From Kiritimatiellia bacterium (lineage in GTDB: Bacteria; Verrucomicrobiota; Kiritimatiellia; RFP12; UBA1067), in assembly GCA_017631385.1 (NCBI GenBank), contig JAGBTH010000038.1:1-34030 (forward strand): a stretch of 34,030 nt of DNA. The letters are read 5' to 3'. The translations under genes were made by a program, and so were the position numbers. This document shows, in pieces, positions 16,331 to 24,308 of this stretch. Under the pieces are notes generated by a model, which saw only the letters and a list, made by a program, of their open reading frames with translations, was not told the DNA's origin and made no database searches. Position 1 is the stretch's first letter, and each line of letters opens with the position of its first letter.

Positions 16331-17068
16331 GTGCGTCTAGCGGTAGTCGATGTAGGTAATACCAGTACCGCGGTGGGACTATGGGTAGATGGGCGTGTAA
16401 CTAATATCGCTCATATTGATGGATCTATAGATGAGGCGTTTTTATCGGTCGAAAAGATAATCGCTAAAAAGGTTGATGCCCTAGCTTATGTATCGGTTGT
16501 CCCTAGTCGCGATGCTAAGTGGAAGGCTTTCGCTAAGCGAAAATCTTTAGAGTTTCGCCAAGTTACTTGGCAGCGAGCCCTTAAGTTTATTAATATAGAC
16601 TATCCTAAACCCGACACTATTGGCGCTGATCGTATAGCCGATGCTGCTGGTGCTGTAACTCGTTATGGCGCGCCGATAATAGTGATGGATTTCGGTACGG
16701 CTTTTACGACAGCGGCGATTACGAGTGATAAAACTTGGCGCGGCGGTGTAATCGCGCCTGGCTTCCCGTTGATGCGCGATTATATGTTCGAGCGTACGGC
16801 TAAGCTCCCTAAGATGGAGTTAGGGCGCGGTAAAGTGCCTAAAATAGGCCGTTCGACCGAAGAGGCGATGCGCTTTGGGGCGTTGGTGGGTTATCGCGGT
16901 ATGGTTCGCGAAATCGCGACCGAACTTAAGCGAAATTTCAGCGAAGAGTTTAAGTTAGTTGCGACTGGCGGATTCGCTAAATGGGTTCTTAAAGATTTAA
17001 ATATGCCTTTTACGATAGATCCTACATTGACCTTATATGGAGCTGGTTTGATATGTGCGAAAGATTAA
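16331..17068 (+). CDS. coaX: Type III pantothenate kinase
   Basis: A 245-residue kinase that phosphorylates pantothenate with ATP in the first step of CoA synthesis. Type III signature motifs are visible: DVGNT at residues 7-11, GADR at 98-101, DFGTAFT from Asp120 and GGVIAPG at 138-144. Length fits the family (about 245-260). The start is GTG with a good AGGGAGAG (16315-16322). It follows nadC at a distance of about 30 bases, so two cofactor-synthesis genes are adjacent. CoaX is common in bacteria that lack CoaA. The 3' end overlaps the lipoprotein gene by 16 bases. Confidence 0.95.
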   Translation: MRLAVVDVGNTSTAVGLWVDGRVTNIAHIDGSIDEAFLSVEKIIAKKVDALAYVSVVPSRDAKWKAFAKRKSLEFRQVTWQRALKFINIDYPKPDTIGADRIADAAGAVTRYGAPIIVMDFGTAFTTAAITSDKTWRGGVIAPGFPLMRDYMFERTAKLPKMELGRGKVPKIGRSTEEAMRFGALVGYRGMVREIATELKRNFSEEFKLVATGGFAKWVLKDLNMPFTIDPTLTLYGAGLICAKD

Positions 17069-17595
17069 ATAGAATATTTAGGGTATTTTTTATTGCTGCT
17101 CTTTTTATTACCTTTAGCGGTATAACGGGCTGCGGACCGTTTTGGGTTAATCCTTGGATTACAGTTAAAGAGAGCGCTCTTAATTGGGCTGAGATTCATT
17201 ACTATAATACTAATAAAGAGCCTATTCATAGAACGTCGGTTTATTTATCTGGTACGGGGCATGTCGAGCTTAAAAAGGGTACGAGCTCGCGAGTTTCTAA
17301 CGATTTCGCTAAGAAATTCGAAGAGGATACTTGGTCTGATTATAGGACGATGCGTATAAACGTCGATCCTAAGCATATTCAGGATATTTTTCAGAACTTA
17401 GTTAATCATGGCGTCTTAGATAGAGAAAAGTGGGGTAAGGGTTCTAAAAAAGAGGAATTTAAGCGTTTTATAGCTGTTAAATGCAATATTTCCAATAATA
17501 CGTATTCTGAGAATGTTAATATTTTTGAGGCTGATCCAGATTTAGCCGAAATATTATTGGATGTCGTTAGACAATTTGACAATCCTACTTTATAA
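17053..17595 (+). CDS. Lipoprotein of unknown function, 180 aa
   Basis: A 180-residue protein. The N-terminus MCERLNRIFRVFFIAALF continues to a lipobox ITGC with Cys27, so it is a type II signal-peptide lipoprotein. The mature part is hydrophilic, begins GPFWVNPWITVKESALNW and contains a mixture of charged residues and a predicted helix-rich end (DLAEILLDVVRQF). I cannot assign a family. It overlaps the 3' end of coaX, and a GGAG (17039-17042) is placed 10 bases before the ATG. Because pal and the Tat genes follow efp downstream, an envelope role is plausible, but that is context only. Confidence 0.8.
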   Translation: MCERLNRIFRVFFIAALFITFSGITGCGPFWVNPWITVKESALNWAEIHYYNTNKEPIHRTSVYLSGTGHVELKKGTSSRVSNDFAKKFEEDTWSDYRTMRINVDPKHIQDIFQNLVNHGVLDREKWGKGSKKEEFKRFIAVKCNISNNTYSENVNIFEADPDLAEILLDVVRQFDNPTL

Positions 17596-17617
17596 ATCGA
17601 AAAGAATTTGGTATAAT
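17589..17617 (+). promoter_or_regulatory. Putative efp promoter
   Basis: TTTATA (17589-17594, weak -35), 17-base spacer, TATAAT (17612-17617) with an upstream TGG. Transcription would begin about 17624, giving a 38-base leader to the ATG at 17662. Confidence 0.45.
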
Positions 17618-17661
17618 AATACAAATTTTATTAACAATCTAAAACTAAATAGGAGTATAAA

Positions 17662-18237
17662 ATGGGCGAAGTTTTTGGTGCAGGTGATTTGCACAAGGGC
17701 GTTAAGCTCTTAATCGATGGTGAGCCGTGGGAAATTACGGAATTTGATTTCGCTAAGCCTGGTAAGGGTCAGGCTATCTACAACTGCAAGTTACGTAATA
17801 TGATGACTGGCGGTGGTATGACTAAGAGCTATCGCAGCGGCGATAAGTTCGAGAAGCCTGAGCTTATTCAGATGTCTGTAACGTATTCCTATGACGATGG
17901 TACAGCGTTTGTATTTACCGATGATAACTTCGAAGAAATTCGCGTTAGCTATGAGGTAATGGGCGATAAGAAGTACTTCCTTATGGATGAGATGGAGGTT
18001 AAGGCTCTCTTCTTTAACGAGAAGGTTATCGGTATTGACCTTCCTCAGCTCGTTGAGCGTAAGGTTATTAAGGTTGAGCCTGGCGTTAAGGGTAATACGG
18101 CTTCTGGTAAGGTTACTAAGCCTGCTACTGTCGAGGGTGGCTACGTTTGCGCCGTTCCGCTCTTTATTAACGAAGGCGATGTCATTCGTATTAATACTGA
18201 GACGGGCGATTATAACGATCGTACTTCGACTAAGTAA
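17662..18237 (+). CDS. efp: Translation elongation factor P
   Basis: A 191-residue factor that stimulates peptide bond formation on polyproline stretches. The three OB-like domains are represented: the KOW-like N-terminus (HKGVKLLIDGEPWEITEF), the tip loop KPGKGQA, in which Lys35 would be the modifiable residue (EpmA-type lysylation is expected but unproven), the central domain (QMSVTYSYDDGTAFVFTDD) and the C-terminal domain (ATVEGGYVCAVPLFINEGDV, then IRINTETGDY). AGGAG (17651-17655) lies 6 bases before the ATG. It follows its own promoter candidate, with the next gene (pal) 48 bases on. The length is standard. Confidence 0.97.
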   Translation: MGEVFGAGDLHKGVKLLIDGEPWEITEFDFAKPGKGQAIYNCKLRNMMTGGGMTKSYRSGDKFEKPELIQMSVTYSYDDGTAFVFTDDNFEEIRVSYEVMGDKKYFLMDEMEVKALFFNEKVIGIDLPQLVERKVIKVEPGVKGNTASGKVTKPATVEGGYVCAVPLFINEGDVIRINTETGDYNDRTSTK

Positions 18238-18285
18238 TTTATTAACTGGTTAATTATGATTATCTAAAACGAAGGAATTAAAAAA

Positions 18286-18858
18286 ATGAAGCTTCAGACT
18301 ATTATGGTGCTTGTTGCTGCTTCCTTAGCGATTTTCGCTTCGGGTTGCCGTTACAATAAGGCTCGCTCTTCAGCTGGCGCTGGTAGCGAAGGTCAAGAAG
18401 TTGCTGGTGGCGATATCGCTGGTATCTCTTCTCAGGTTGATGATACTAATATCGAGAGCGGTTCGCTCGATTCGCTTAGCGGTAAGAGCTTTAAGGATCG
18501 CGGCTATACGCTCTGCACCGATGTTAATTTCGCACCTGTTTATTTTGAGTTAGATGCTACTGCCATTAGACCCGATGAACTCGGTAAGATCGAGGCTGTC
18601 GCTAAGCATCTCGCTGATAATCCCGATCGCGTTGTTTCAATCGAGGGTAACTGCGATGAGCGCGGCTCTAACGAATATAACATTCCGCTCGGCGAGAATC
18701 GTGCCATTATGGTAGCTAACTTCCTTGGCCAGAACGGTATTGCATCTGAGCGTATTGAGACTATCAGCCGTGGTGAGACTAATCCCGCTGTTGCTGGTAG
18801 CGGCGAAGAAGCTTGGGCTAAGAATCGCCGTGGCGAGTTTATCATCATGAAGAAGTAA
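18286..18858 (+). CDS. pal: Peptidoglycan-associated lipoprotein, OmpA-like
   Basis: A 190-residue outer-membrane lipoprotein. The signal ends at the lipobox ASGC with Cys21. After a Ser/Gly-rich linker, the OmpA/Pal domain starts near residue 85 (VYFELDATAIRPDELGKIEA) and has the usual GNCDERGSNEYNIPLGENRA block, in which the Asp and Arg residues contact meso-diaminopimelate of peptidoglycan, and ends AWAKNRRGEFIIMKK. Pal works with TolA/TolB to keep the envelope attached; tolB is not visible here. AAGGAA is 9 bases before the ATG. The stop codon lies in the loop of a strong hairpin (see separate entry), 26 bases before tatB. Confidence 0.93.
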   Translation: MKLQTIMVLVAASLAIFASGCRYNKARSSAGAGSEGQEVAGGDIAGISSQVDDTNIESGSLDSLSGKSFKDRGYTLCTDVNFAPVYFELDATAIRPDELGKIEAVAKHLADNPDRVVSIEGNCDERGSNEYNIPLGENRAIMVANFLGQNGIASERIETISRGETNPAVAGSGEEAWAKNRRGEFIIMKK

Positions 18859-18872
18859 TTCTTCGTGATGAT
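18841..18872 (+). repeat. 14-bp stem-loop with GUAA loop over the pal stop codon
   Basis: Left arm 18841-18854 (ATCATCATGAAGAA), loop GTAA 18855-18858, right arm 18859-18872 (TTCTTCGTGATGAT). All 14 positions pair, with one T-G wobble (18848-18865). The loop is a GNRA tetraloop (GUAA) and holds the pal stop codon. It is followed by AAAAAG rather than a T-run, so it is not an intrinsic terminator as seen; an RNA-processing, stability or translational function is possible. Confidence 0.75.
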
Positions 18873-18883
18873 AAAAAGTATAA

Positions 18884-19324
18884 ATGTTTGCATTTGTATT
18901 CGATAATGTCAGTTTCGGCGAGTGGACTGTTCTACTCGTCGTATTCTTGATTGTTATGGGTCCGCGTAAGATCCCTCAGACAGCGCGGACCCTCGGTAAT
19001 TATTATTCTAAGCTTCGTAGGGCGGCTGAGAGTTTTAAGCGTCAGCTCATGGATATGGAGACCGAGCTTAATAAGGCTGCCGAAGAGATTGAGTCTGAGG
19101 TTAAGGATGTTGAGGGCGCTTTCGAGAGCGAGGGCGATGAGTCCGAAGTAATACCTCCTCAAGACGCGTATTATTATCCTCCGGATCTTGACTCTGTAGA
19201 GAATTCTGAATTTACAGACGCTTCTACTGAAGCTCCTACAGATGGCGACTCTGCTGATTCTACTGTAGATACTCCGTCCGAAGAGCCTAGCGCGCCTAAG
19301 GCTGAATCTAAAGACGTTAATTAA
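18884..19324 (+). CDS. tatB: Tat translocase component, TatB/TatA-like
   Basis: A 146-residue membrane protein. The N-terminus FDNVSFGEWTVLLVVFLIVM then GPRKIPQTARTLGNYYSKLR fits the TatA/B signature: a short transmembrane helix (about residues 8-25), the GP hinge, an amphipathic helix, and a charged coil to about residue 75. The C-terminal half is acidic and Ser/Thr/Pro-rich. Glu in 'GEW' before the helix is typical of TatB, and the gene precedes tatC, but TatA/TatB are hard to separate by sequence. There is no recognised Shine-Dalgarno, so it may rely on the hairpin-bearing spacer from pal. A distinct TatA gene is not in the window. Confidence 0.85.
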   Translation: MFAFVFDNVSFGEWTVLLVVFLIVMGPRKIPQTARTLGNYYSKLRRAAESFKRQLMDMETELNKAAEEIESEVKDVEGAFESEGDESEVIPPQDAYYYPPDLDSVENSEFTDASTEAPTDGDSADSTVDTPSEEPSAPKAESKDVN

Positions 19325-19338
19325 TCTTAAGATTTATA

Positions 19339-20097
19339 ATGGCTATTTCGTTAAATAAAAATCTTGACGAAAGGAACGATCCCCCGAGGCCCTTGTTGGA
19401 GCATTTATATGCTCTTAGGGATATGCTGATTTTCGCGGCGGTTTCGTGGTTTATTTGTGTTGTTATTGCGGGCTGTTTCGCTAACCAGATTTCTGATTGG
19501 ATTAAGTCGCCCGATGTTATCCAAGGTCGCCTCTTGCAGATTAAGTCGCCCGCCGATGGCGTTTATTTATTAATAGAAATTGCGTTTTGGGCTGGTACGG
19601 CATTGAGCTTTCCGCTGTTAGTTTATTCTGTTTTGCGCTTTATATTCCCGGCATTGACTAATCGAGAGAAGTATTTTATTTTATCTGTATTGTGTATAGG
19701 TACGCTCTTATTTATTGGTGGAGTTTACTTAGCCTATACCCAAACAGTACCTTCGATGTTAACGCTCTTTGATACTGTTAATAACTGGTTAAATATTGAT
19801 TCTACTCAGTATTTCGCCAATGAATATGTAACATTAATATTAAAGGTTCTCTTCGCCTTTGGTATTGTTTTCCAAGCTCCACTAATTATATTTATGCTAG
19901 GCTGGTTCGGGCTAGTTTCTAGTGAGGCTTTACATGAGAAGCGCCGTATAGCGATAGTCTTAGCGTTTGTTCTTTCGATGTTTTTAACGCCTCCTGACCC
20001 CTTAAGTCAGATTTTAATGGCGGTTCCGTTGTGCCTCCTTTACGAATTAGCTTCGTGGGCGGTTTGGTTAAAAGAAAAATCTTCATCAAGAGGTTGA
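19339..20097 (+). CDS. tatC: Sec-independent protein translocase TatC
   Basis: A 252-residue inner-membrane receptor of the twin-arginine translocase. Six hydrophobic segments are evident, and typical motifs are present: LLEHLYALRDMLI at the N-terminus (the ELR-type segment that recognises the signal), FPLLVYSVLRFIFPAL, FAFGIVFQAPLIIFMLGWFG and FLTPPDPLSQILMAVPLCLLYE. Length is standard. It lies 14 bases after tatB and is followed by lpxC after 2 bases; there is no clear Shine-Dalgarno. A probable Tat substrate (24309-25214) occurs in this window. Confidence 0.96.
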   Translation: MAISLNKNLDERNDPPRPLLEHLYALRDMLIFAAVSWFICVVIAGCFANQISDWIKSPDVIQGRLLQIKSPADGVYLLIEIAFWAGTALSFPLLVYSVLRFIFPALTNREKYFILSVLCIGTLLFIGGVYLAYTQTVPSMLTLFDTVNNWLNIDSTQYFANEYVTLILKVLFAFGIVFQAPLIIFMLGWFGLVSSEALHEKRRIAIVLAFVLSMFLTPPDPLSQILMAVPLCLLYELASWAVWLKEKSSSRG

Positions 20098-20099
20098 TT

Positions 20100-21128
20100 A
20101 TGGCTGAAATGCCGAATTACCAAATAGGAAAAACGATTTTCGGAAATTCGGCGGCGATTGAGGCCGCGTATAATCGTTTTTGTACTCAAAAAATTGACGA
20201 GATTCGTCTTAGTTCTGATAAGTCGTCTCCATACCCTCTAATGCGCCAGACTTTATTAGGCGAGGCGTCTGTCGCTGGCGTAGGTACGTTCGAGGGTAGC
20301 TCTAAACAGACGATTACTTTCGCCCCTAGCTCTAAGCCGGGTTGGTGGATACGTCGTATGGATCAGCCTGAGCAATTAGATACTAAGGTTGATATTGCCA
20401 ATCTCTGGACTAGCGCCCAGAATCTCGTTCTTCGCTCTGGTTCGCCCCATAATTATTTAAGAATGGTAGAGCATATTATCGCTCTTAAATTAGGTCTCGG
20501 GGTCGATAATGTTCTTCTAAAAGTTAACAGCGGAGATCCGCCGCTATTTGATCAGTCATCAATGCCGCTAATTAAGGCGATGGATCACGCTGGTATTACC
20601 GAGACGAGCGAAAAGGCGACTTTCGTTACGGTTAAAGAGCCCGTAGCGTTTGGCGGTAAGCGCGGCGATTTTCTTTTATTTTTACCGGCTGAGAATGGCG
20701 AGCGTAATTTACGCATTGATTGTGCGATTTCCTGGAATACTATTATTGGTCAGCAACGCGTTTTATTCGATGCGACGAGTGAGACGTTCAGATATGCGGC
20801 TTTCGCTCGTACTAACGCTACTCATCGCCAGTATATACTCGCTAAGACGATCGGTAAGATTTTTGCCGCGACTCGTAATTGGGGGTACAATAAAAAGAAT
20901 ATCCTTATTCACGGGCCTAAAAAGTTTTATACTGAGCCGCGCTTTCATGTTGGCGATAAGTTTTTAGAGCCGGTTTGGCACCGCGCTACGCTTGATCTTA
21001 TGGCGGCGTTGGCGCTAACTGGTGAACATCGTTTTGTAGGTACGGTAGTTAGCTACCGCGCTGGCCATACTCTTGATTGCGATGCTATACGCGCGCTTTA
21101 TCGTAATGATCTTTTATGTCAAATTTAA
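20100..21128 (+). CDS. lpxC: LpxC-like UDP-3-O-acyl-N-acetylglucosamine deacetylase, divergent
   Basis: A 342-residue protein, longer than the usual 300-310 because of an N-terminal extension of about 45-50 residues. From residue 50 on it follows LpxC: QTLLGEASVAGVGTFEGSSK, RMVEHIIALKLGLGVDNVLL with the Glu124-His125 pair (catalytic base and a zinc ligand), and SYRAGH with His323 (catalytic His). The second zinc motif is EPVWHRATLDLMAALAL: His294 and Asp299 are separated by one more residue than in the canonical H-x3-D. LpxC makes the first committed step of lipid A synthesis. ATG 20100 is preferred because AAGAGG lies 6 bases upstream; longer upstream codons run into tatC. The 3' end overlaps the next gene by 13 bases. 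Confidence 0.8.
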   Translation: MAEMPNYQIGKTIFGNSAAIEAAYNRFCTQKIDEIRLSSDKSSPYPLMRQTLLGEASVAGVGTFEGSSKQTITFAPSSKPGWWIRRMDQPEQLDTKVDIANLWTSAQNLVLRSGSPHNYLRMVEHIIALKLGLGVDNVLLKVNSGDPPLFDQSSMPLIKAMDHAGITETSEKATFVTVKEPVAFGGKRGDFLLFLPAENGERNLRIDCAISWNTIIGQQRVLFDATSETFRYAAFARTNATHRQYILAKTIGKIFAATRNWGYNKKNILIHGPKKFYTEPRFHVGDKFLEPVWHRATLDLMAALALTGEHRFVGTVVSYRAGHTLDCDAIRALYRNDLLCQI

Positions 21129-21901
21129 AATTAATTCGTCCTCTCGTTGTTTTTGATATTGAATCTACTGGGGTTTCACCTCGTAAAGATCGCATTATCG
21201 AATTAGCGGCCATTAAGCTTATGCCTAATGGTGAAGAAATTTCGAAGTGTTGGCTTATGAATCCTACAGTTCCGATTCCGCCTGAGACTACTGCGATTCA
21301 TGGCATTAGCGACGAGATTGTTAAGGACTGCCCGACCTTTGCTGATAAGGCTAAAGAGATTTTTGAGTTCTTCCGTGATTGTGACTTATCGGGTTTTAAT
21401 GCAGATCGCTTTGATATCCCTTGCCTTGAAGAAGAATTCGCTCGCGTAGGTATGGCTTTCGCGCCTTCAGCGAGAAAGCATGTTGATGTTCAGCGCATTT
21501 ATCATAAAAAGGAACCTCGTGATTTAAGCGCGGCTGTGAGATTTTATCTTGGTCGTAATCATGATGGTGCTCATGGCGCTGAGGCTGATACTAGAGCGAC
21601 CTTAGAAGTTCTTAAAGCTCAGATGGCTAAGTATACCGATCTTCCTCAGACAGTCGATGAGATGGATGAATATTTAGTTCCTCACGATCCTCTTAATGCT
21701 GATAGGGCGGGGACTCTCCGTTGGAAAGACGGCGAGTTAACGATTAACTTCGGTAAGAAGAAAGGCGAGAGTCTTAAGAAGCTTCTGTTAAATGAGCCTA
21801 ATTATCTTAAGTGGATATTAAAGGGTGACTTTGACACCGAAGTGAGAATGATTATTAAAGATCTTCTCGATAATGGGCGCCTGCCACCAGCCCCACAATG
21901 A
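21116..21901 (+). CDS. DEDDh 3'-5' exonuclease with ExoX-like C-terminal domain
   Basis: A 261-residue nuclease. The DnaQ fold motifs are visible: Exo I FDIESTG (Asp14, Glu16), Exo II SGFNADRFD (Asp100), and Exo III HGAEAD (His153, Asp158, spacing H-x4-D). The C-terminal domain, INFGKKKGESLKKLLLNEPN and YLKWILKGDF, resembles the ExoX-like C-terminal domain (PF20600) that binds DNA. Members remove nucleotides from the 3' end of DNA and act in proofreading or repair; whether this is the polymerase III epsilon subunit or a separate repair nuclease is not clear, since it lacks the clamp motif. It overlaps lpxC by 13 bases and metH by 4 (ATGA). Confidence 0.9.
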   Translation: MSNLKLIRPLVVFDIESTGVSPRKDRIIELAAIKLMPNGEEISKCWLMNPTVPIPPETTAIHGISDEIVKDCPTFADKAKEIFEFFRDCDLSGFNADRFDIPCLEEEFARVGMAFAPSARKHVDVQRIYHKKEPRDLSAAVRFYLGRNHDGAHGAEADTRATLEVLKAQMAKYTDLPQTVDEMDEYLVPHDPLNADRAGTLRWKDGELTINFGKKKGESLKKLLLNEPNYLKWILKGDFDTEVRMIIKDLLDNGRLPPAPQ

Positions 21902-24297
21902 ACTTTAAAGAGTTTTTAGGTAGTGCGAATATAATTTTCGCTGACGGAGCGATGGGTACATCGCTCCAAAAGGCGGGGCTTAAACCCGGCGAAGTTCCTG
22001 AGACTTGGAGCATTAAAAAGCCTGAAGTGATTCGTGCTATTCATGCCGCGTATTTTGCCGCGGGTTCTGATTTTGTTTTAGCTAATACCTTCGGGGCGAA
22101 TCGCGTCAAGTATGACGGGGGCGAGCGATTAGAAGATGTAATTTCAGCGTCTATTACGCTCGCGCGAGAAGCGGCTAATGGCGCTAAAAATAAATTCGTC
22201 GCGATTGATGTAGGGCCTACTGGTAAATTACTTAAGCCGTCAGGCGATTTTGAATTTGATAGAGCTTACGACGCTTTCGCCGAGACGATATCTCTAGGTG
22301 CGGCATCTGGCGCAGATTTAGTCGCGATTGAGACGATGGGCGATGCTTATGAGCTTAAGGCCGCCGTTCTAGCCGCTAAAGAGAATTCTACACTTCCAAT
22401 TTTAGCGACTGTCGCGCTCGGCGAAGACGGTAAGCTTTTAACGGGCGCTGATATCGAGACTGTCGCTACGATTCTTGAGGGTCTGCGTGTAGATGCGATA
22501 GGGCTTAATTGTGGCTTAGGGCCTGATTTAATGCTCCCTTATGTCGAGCGACTTGCCGCCGCGACGAATGTTCCGATTTTCGTAAAGCCTAATGCGGGAT
22601 TGCCTAAATTAGTCGATGGCGAAACGCGCTTTTTAGTTTCGAGTGATGAGTTTGCTAAAAATGTTGTTAAGCTAGTTCACGCCGGCGCGCGAATTGTCGG
22701 CGGGTGTTGCGGTACTACGAGCGCTCATATCGCCGCGGTTAAGGCGGCTTTAGAGAGTGAGAGTATAGCTAAGCGAGCGATAGTTAAAAAGCGCGCGATA
22801 GTAACCTCTGGCGTTCGCTCGGTAGAAATTCCGTTTAATGATTCGATTATTATTGGTGAGAGGATTAACCCAACTGGTAAAAAGAAGTTGCGTGAGGCGT
22901 ATAAAGCTGGCGATATGGCTTATATCTTACGCGAGGCTGTCGCTCAAGTTGATGCGGGTTCTCACATTCTCGATGTTAATGCGGGTGTTCCCGGTATAGA
23001 CGAGGCTTCTACCCTTGAGGCGACTATTGAGGCGATACAGTCTGTCGTTAATGTTCCTCTTCAAATTGATACCGCCGACCCAATCGCGATGGAACGAGCG
23101 ATGCGCCGATATAATGGTAAGTGCCTAGTTAATTCTGTTAATGGTAAAGCCGAGGTTATGGAGAAGGTCTTTCCATTAGTTGCGAAGTATGGCGGTGTTG
23201 TAGTTGCATTGACGTTGGATGAAAATGGTATTCCCTCGACTGCTGAGGGGCGCGTCGAGATCGCTCGAAAGATTATCGCTAAAGGCGCGGAGTATGGTCT
23301 TACTAAAGATGATTTCATAGTCGATGTTCTTTGTCTCGCTGTTAGTGCTGATAATACGAGCGCGAATGTTATCTTAGAGGCTATGAAGTCTGTTCGAGAA
23401 TTGCTAGGCGTGAGAACGGCTTTAGGAGTATCTAATATTTCATTCGGATTACCTTCGCGAACATCTCTTAATGCGGCGTTTTATACGCTTACGCTAAACG
23501 CAGGATTATCGGCTGCGATAATAAATCCATTATCATTACCAATGATTTCGGCGTATCGCGCATATCGTGCGCTTACTGGTCGAGATAGCGATTGCTCTAA
23601 ATGGATAGCGTTTTCCGAGAATCTTGAGGGTGGCGAAACCTCATCCACTCCAGCGACATCTCAAGCTATGAGTTTATCAATCTTAATCGAAAAAGGTCTT
23701 AGAGATGATGCCTCAGAGGCGGCGCGTTGCTTAGTTTCAACGGGCTTAAGCCCTTTAGAGATAATTAATAGCGAGATTGTGCCAGCGTTAGAGAAGGTAG
23801 GTTCACTATTTGAAAGCGGTAAATATTTCTTACCTCAGCTCTTAATGGCGGCGGATACGGCTTCGGCGGCGTTTGAGTATCTTCGCTCTGAGCTCGCTAA
23901 GTCAGGTGTTAAGGGCGCGACTAAGGGCCCGATAGTAATAGCGACTGTTAAAGGCGATATTCACGACATTGGTAAGAATATTGTTCGCTCGCTCTTAGAG
24001 AATTATGGTTTTGAAGTGATTGATTTAGGGCGAGATGTTTCGCCCGATGTTATTGTTGAGACAGTTCTTAAAACTAGGTGTCGTCTCGTAGGGTTATCAG
24101 CTCTAATGACGACGACTGTTGGGGCCATGGCCGAGACTATCGCGGCTCTTAAGCTAGCTGATAGTGAAGTTAAAACTTTTGTCGGCGGGGCTGTTTTAAC
24201 CGAAGAATTTGCTAAAGAAATTGGAGCTACCTGGTACGCTAAAGATGCGATGGCGTCGGTGCGTATTGCAGAGGCTTTTTTTACTAATAAAGTCTAA
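21898..24297 (+). CDS. metH: Methionine synthase, cobalamin-dependent, lacking the reactivation domain
   Basis: A 799-residue enzyme. Residues 1-290 form the homocysteine-binding barrel with zinc ligands Cys205 (GLNCG) and Cys270-Cys271 (GGCCG). Residues ~315-570 form the methyltetrahydrofolate barrel (IIIGERINPTG, LDVNAG, QIDTADP). Residues ~590-799 form the cobalamin module with the signature GDIHDIGKNIV (Asp687, His689, Gly692) and the LSALMTTT stretch. E. coli MetH is 1227 residues; the C-terminal AdoMet reactivation domain is absent, as in Thermotoga. The reaction is homocysteine to methionine using 5-methyl-THF. The start overlaps the exonuclease stop. A separate reactivation protein is expected elsewhere in the genome. 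Confidence 0.95.
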   Translation: MNFKEFLGSANIIFADGAMGTSLQKAGLKPGEVPETWSIKKPEVIRAIHAAYFAAGSDFVLANTFGANRVKYDGGERLEDVISASITLAREAANGAKNKFVAIDVGPTGKLLKPSGDFEFDRAYDAFAETISLGAASGADLVAIETMGDAYELKAAVLAAKENSTLPILATVALGEDGKLLTGADIETVATILEGLRVDAIGLNCGLGPDLMLPYVERLAAATNVPIFVKPNAGLPKLVDGETRFLVSSDEFAKNVVKLVHAGARIVGGCCGTTSAHIAAVKAALESESIAKRAIVKKRAIVTSGVRSVEIPFNDSIIIGERINPTGKKKLREAYKAGDMAYILREAVAQVDAGSHILDVNAGVPGIDEASTLEATIEAIQSVVNVPLQIDTADPIAMERAMRRYNGKCLVNSVNGKAEVMEKVFPLVAKYGGVVVALTLDENGIPSTAEGRVEIARKIIAKGAEYGLTKDDFIVDVLCLAVSADNTSANVILEAMKSVRELLGVRTALGVSNISFGLPSRTSLNAAFYTLTLNAGLSAAIINPLSLPMISAYRAYRALTGRDSDCSKWIAFSENLEGGETSSTPATSQAMSLSILIEKGLRDDASEAARCLVSTGLSPLEIINSEIVPALEKVGSLFESGKYFLPQLLMAADTASAAFEYLRSELAKSGVKGATKGPIVIATVKGDIHDIGKNIVRSLLENYGFEVIDLGRDVSPDVIVETVLKTRCRLVGLSALMTTTVGAMAETIAALKLADSEVKTFVGGAVLTEEFAKEIGATWYAKDAMASVRIAEAFFTNKV

Positions 24298-24308
24298 AGG
24301 AGAGGCTT

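Noticed and set aside
18240-18260. Palindrome ATTAAC-TG-GTTAAT between efp and pal
   Set aside because: Only 6-bp arms in an AT-rich spacer; could be chance, and no regulator can be linked to it.
20031-20099. Upstream in-frame extension of lpxC into tatC
   Set aside because: AAGAGG sits 6 bases before ATG 20100, and the extension runs through the tatC coding sequence.
21000-21900. B12 or SAM riboswitch before metH
   Set aside because: The metH start overlaps the exonuclease gene and there is no untranslated space for such an element.
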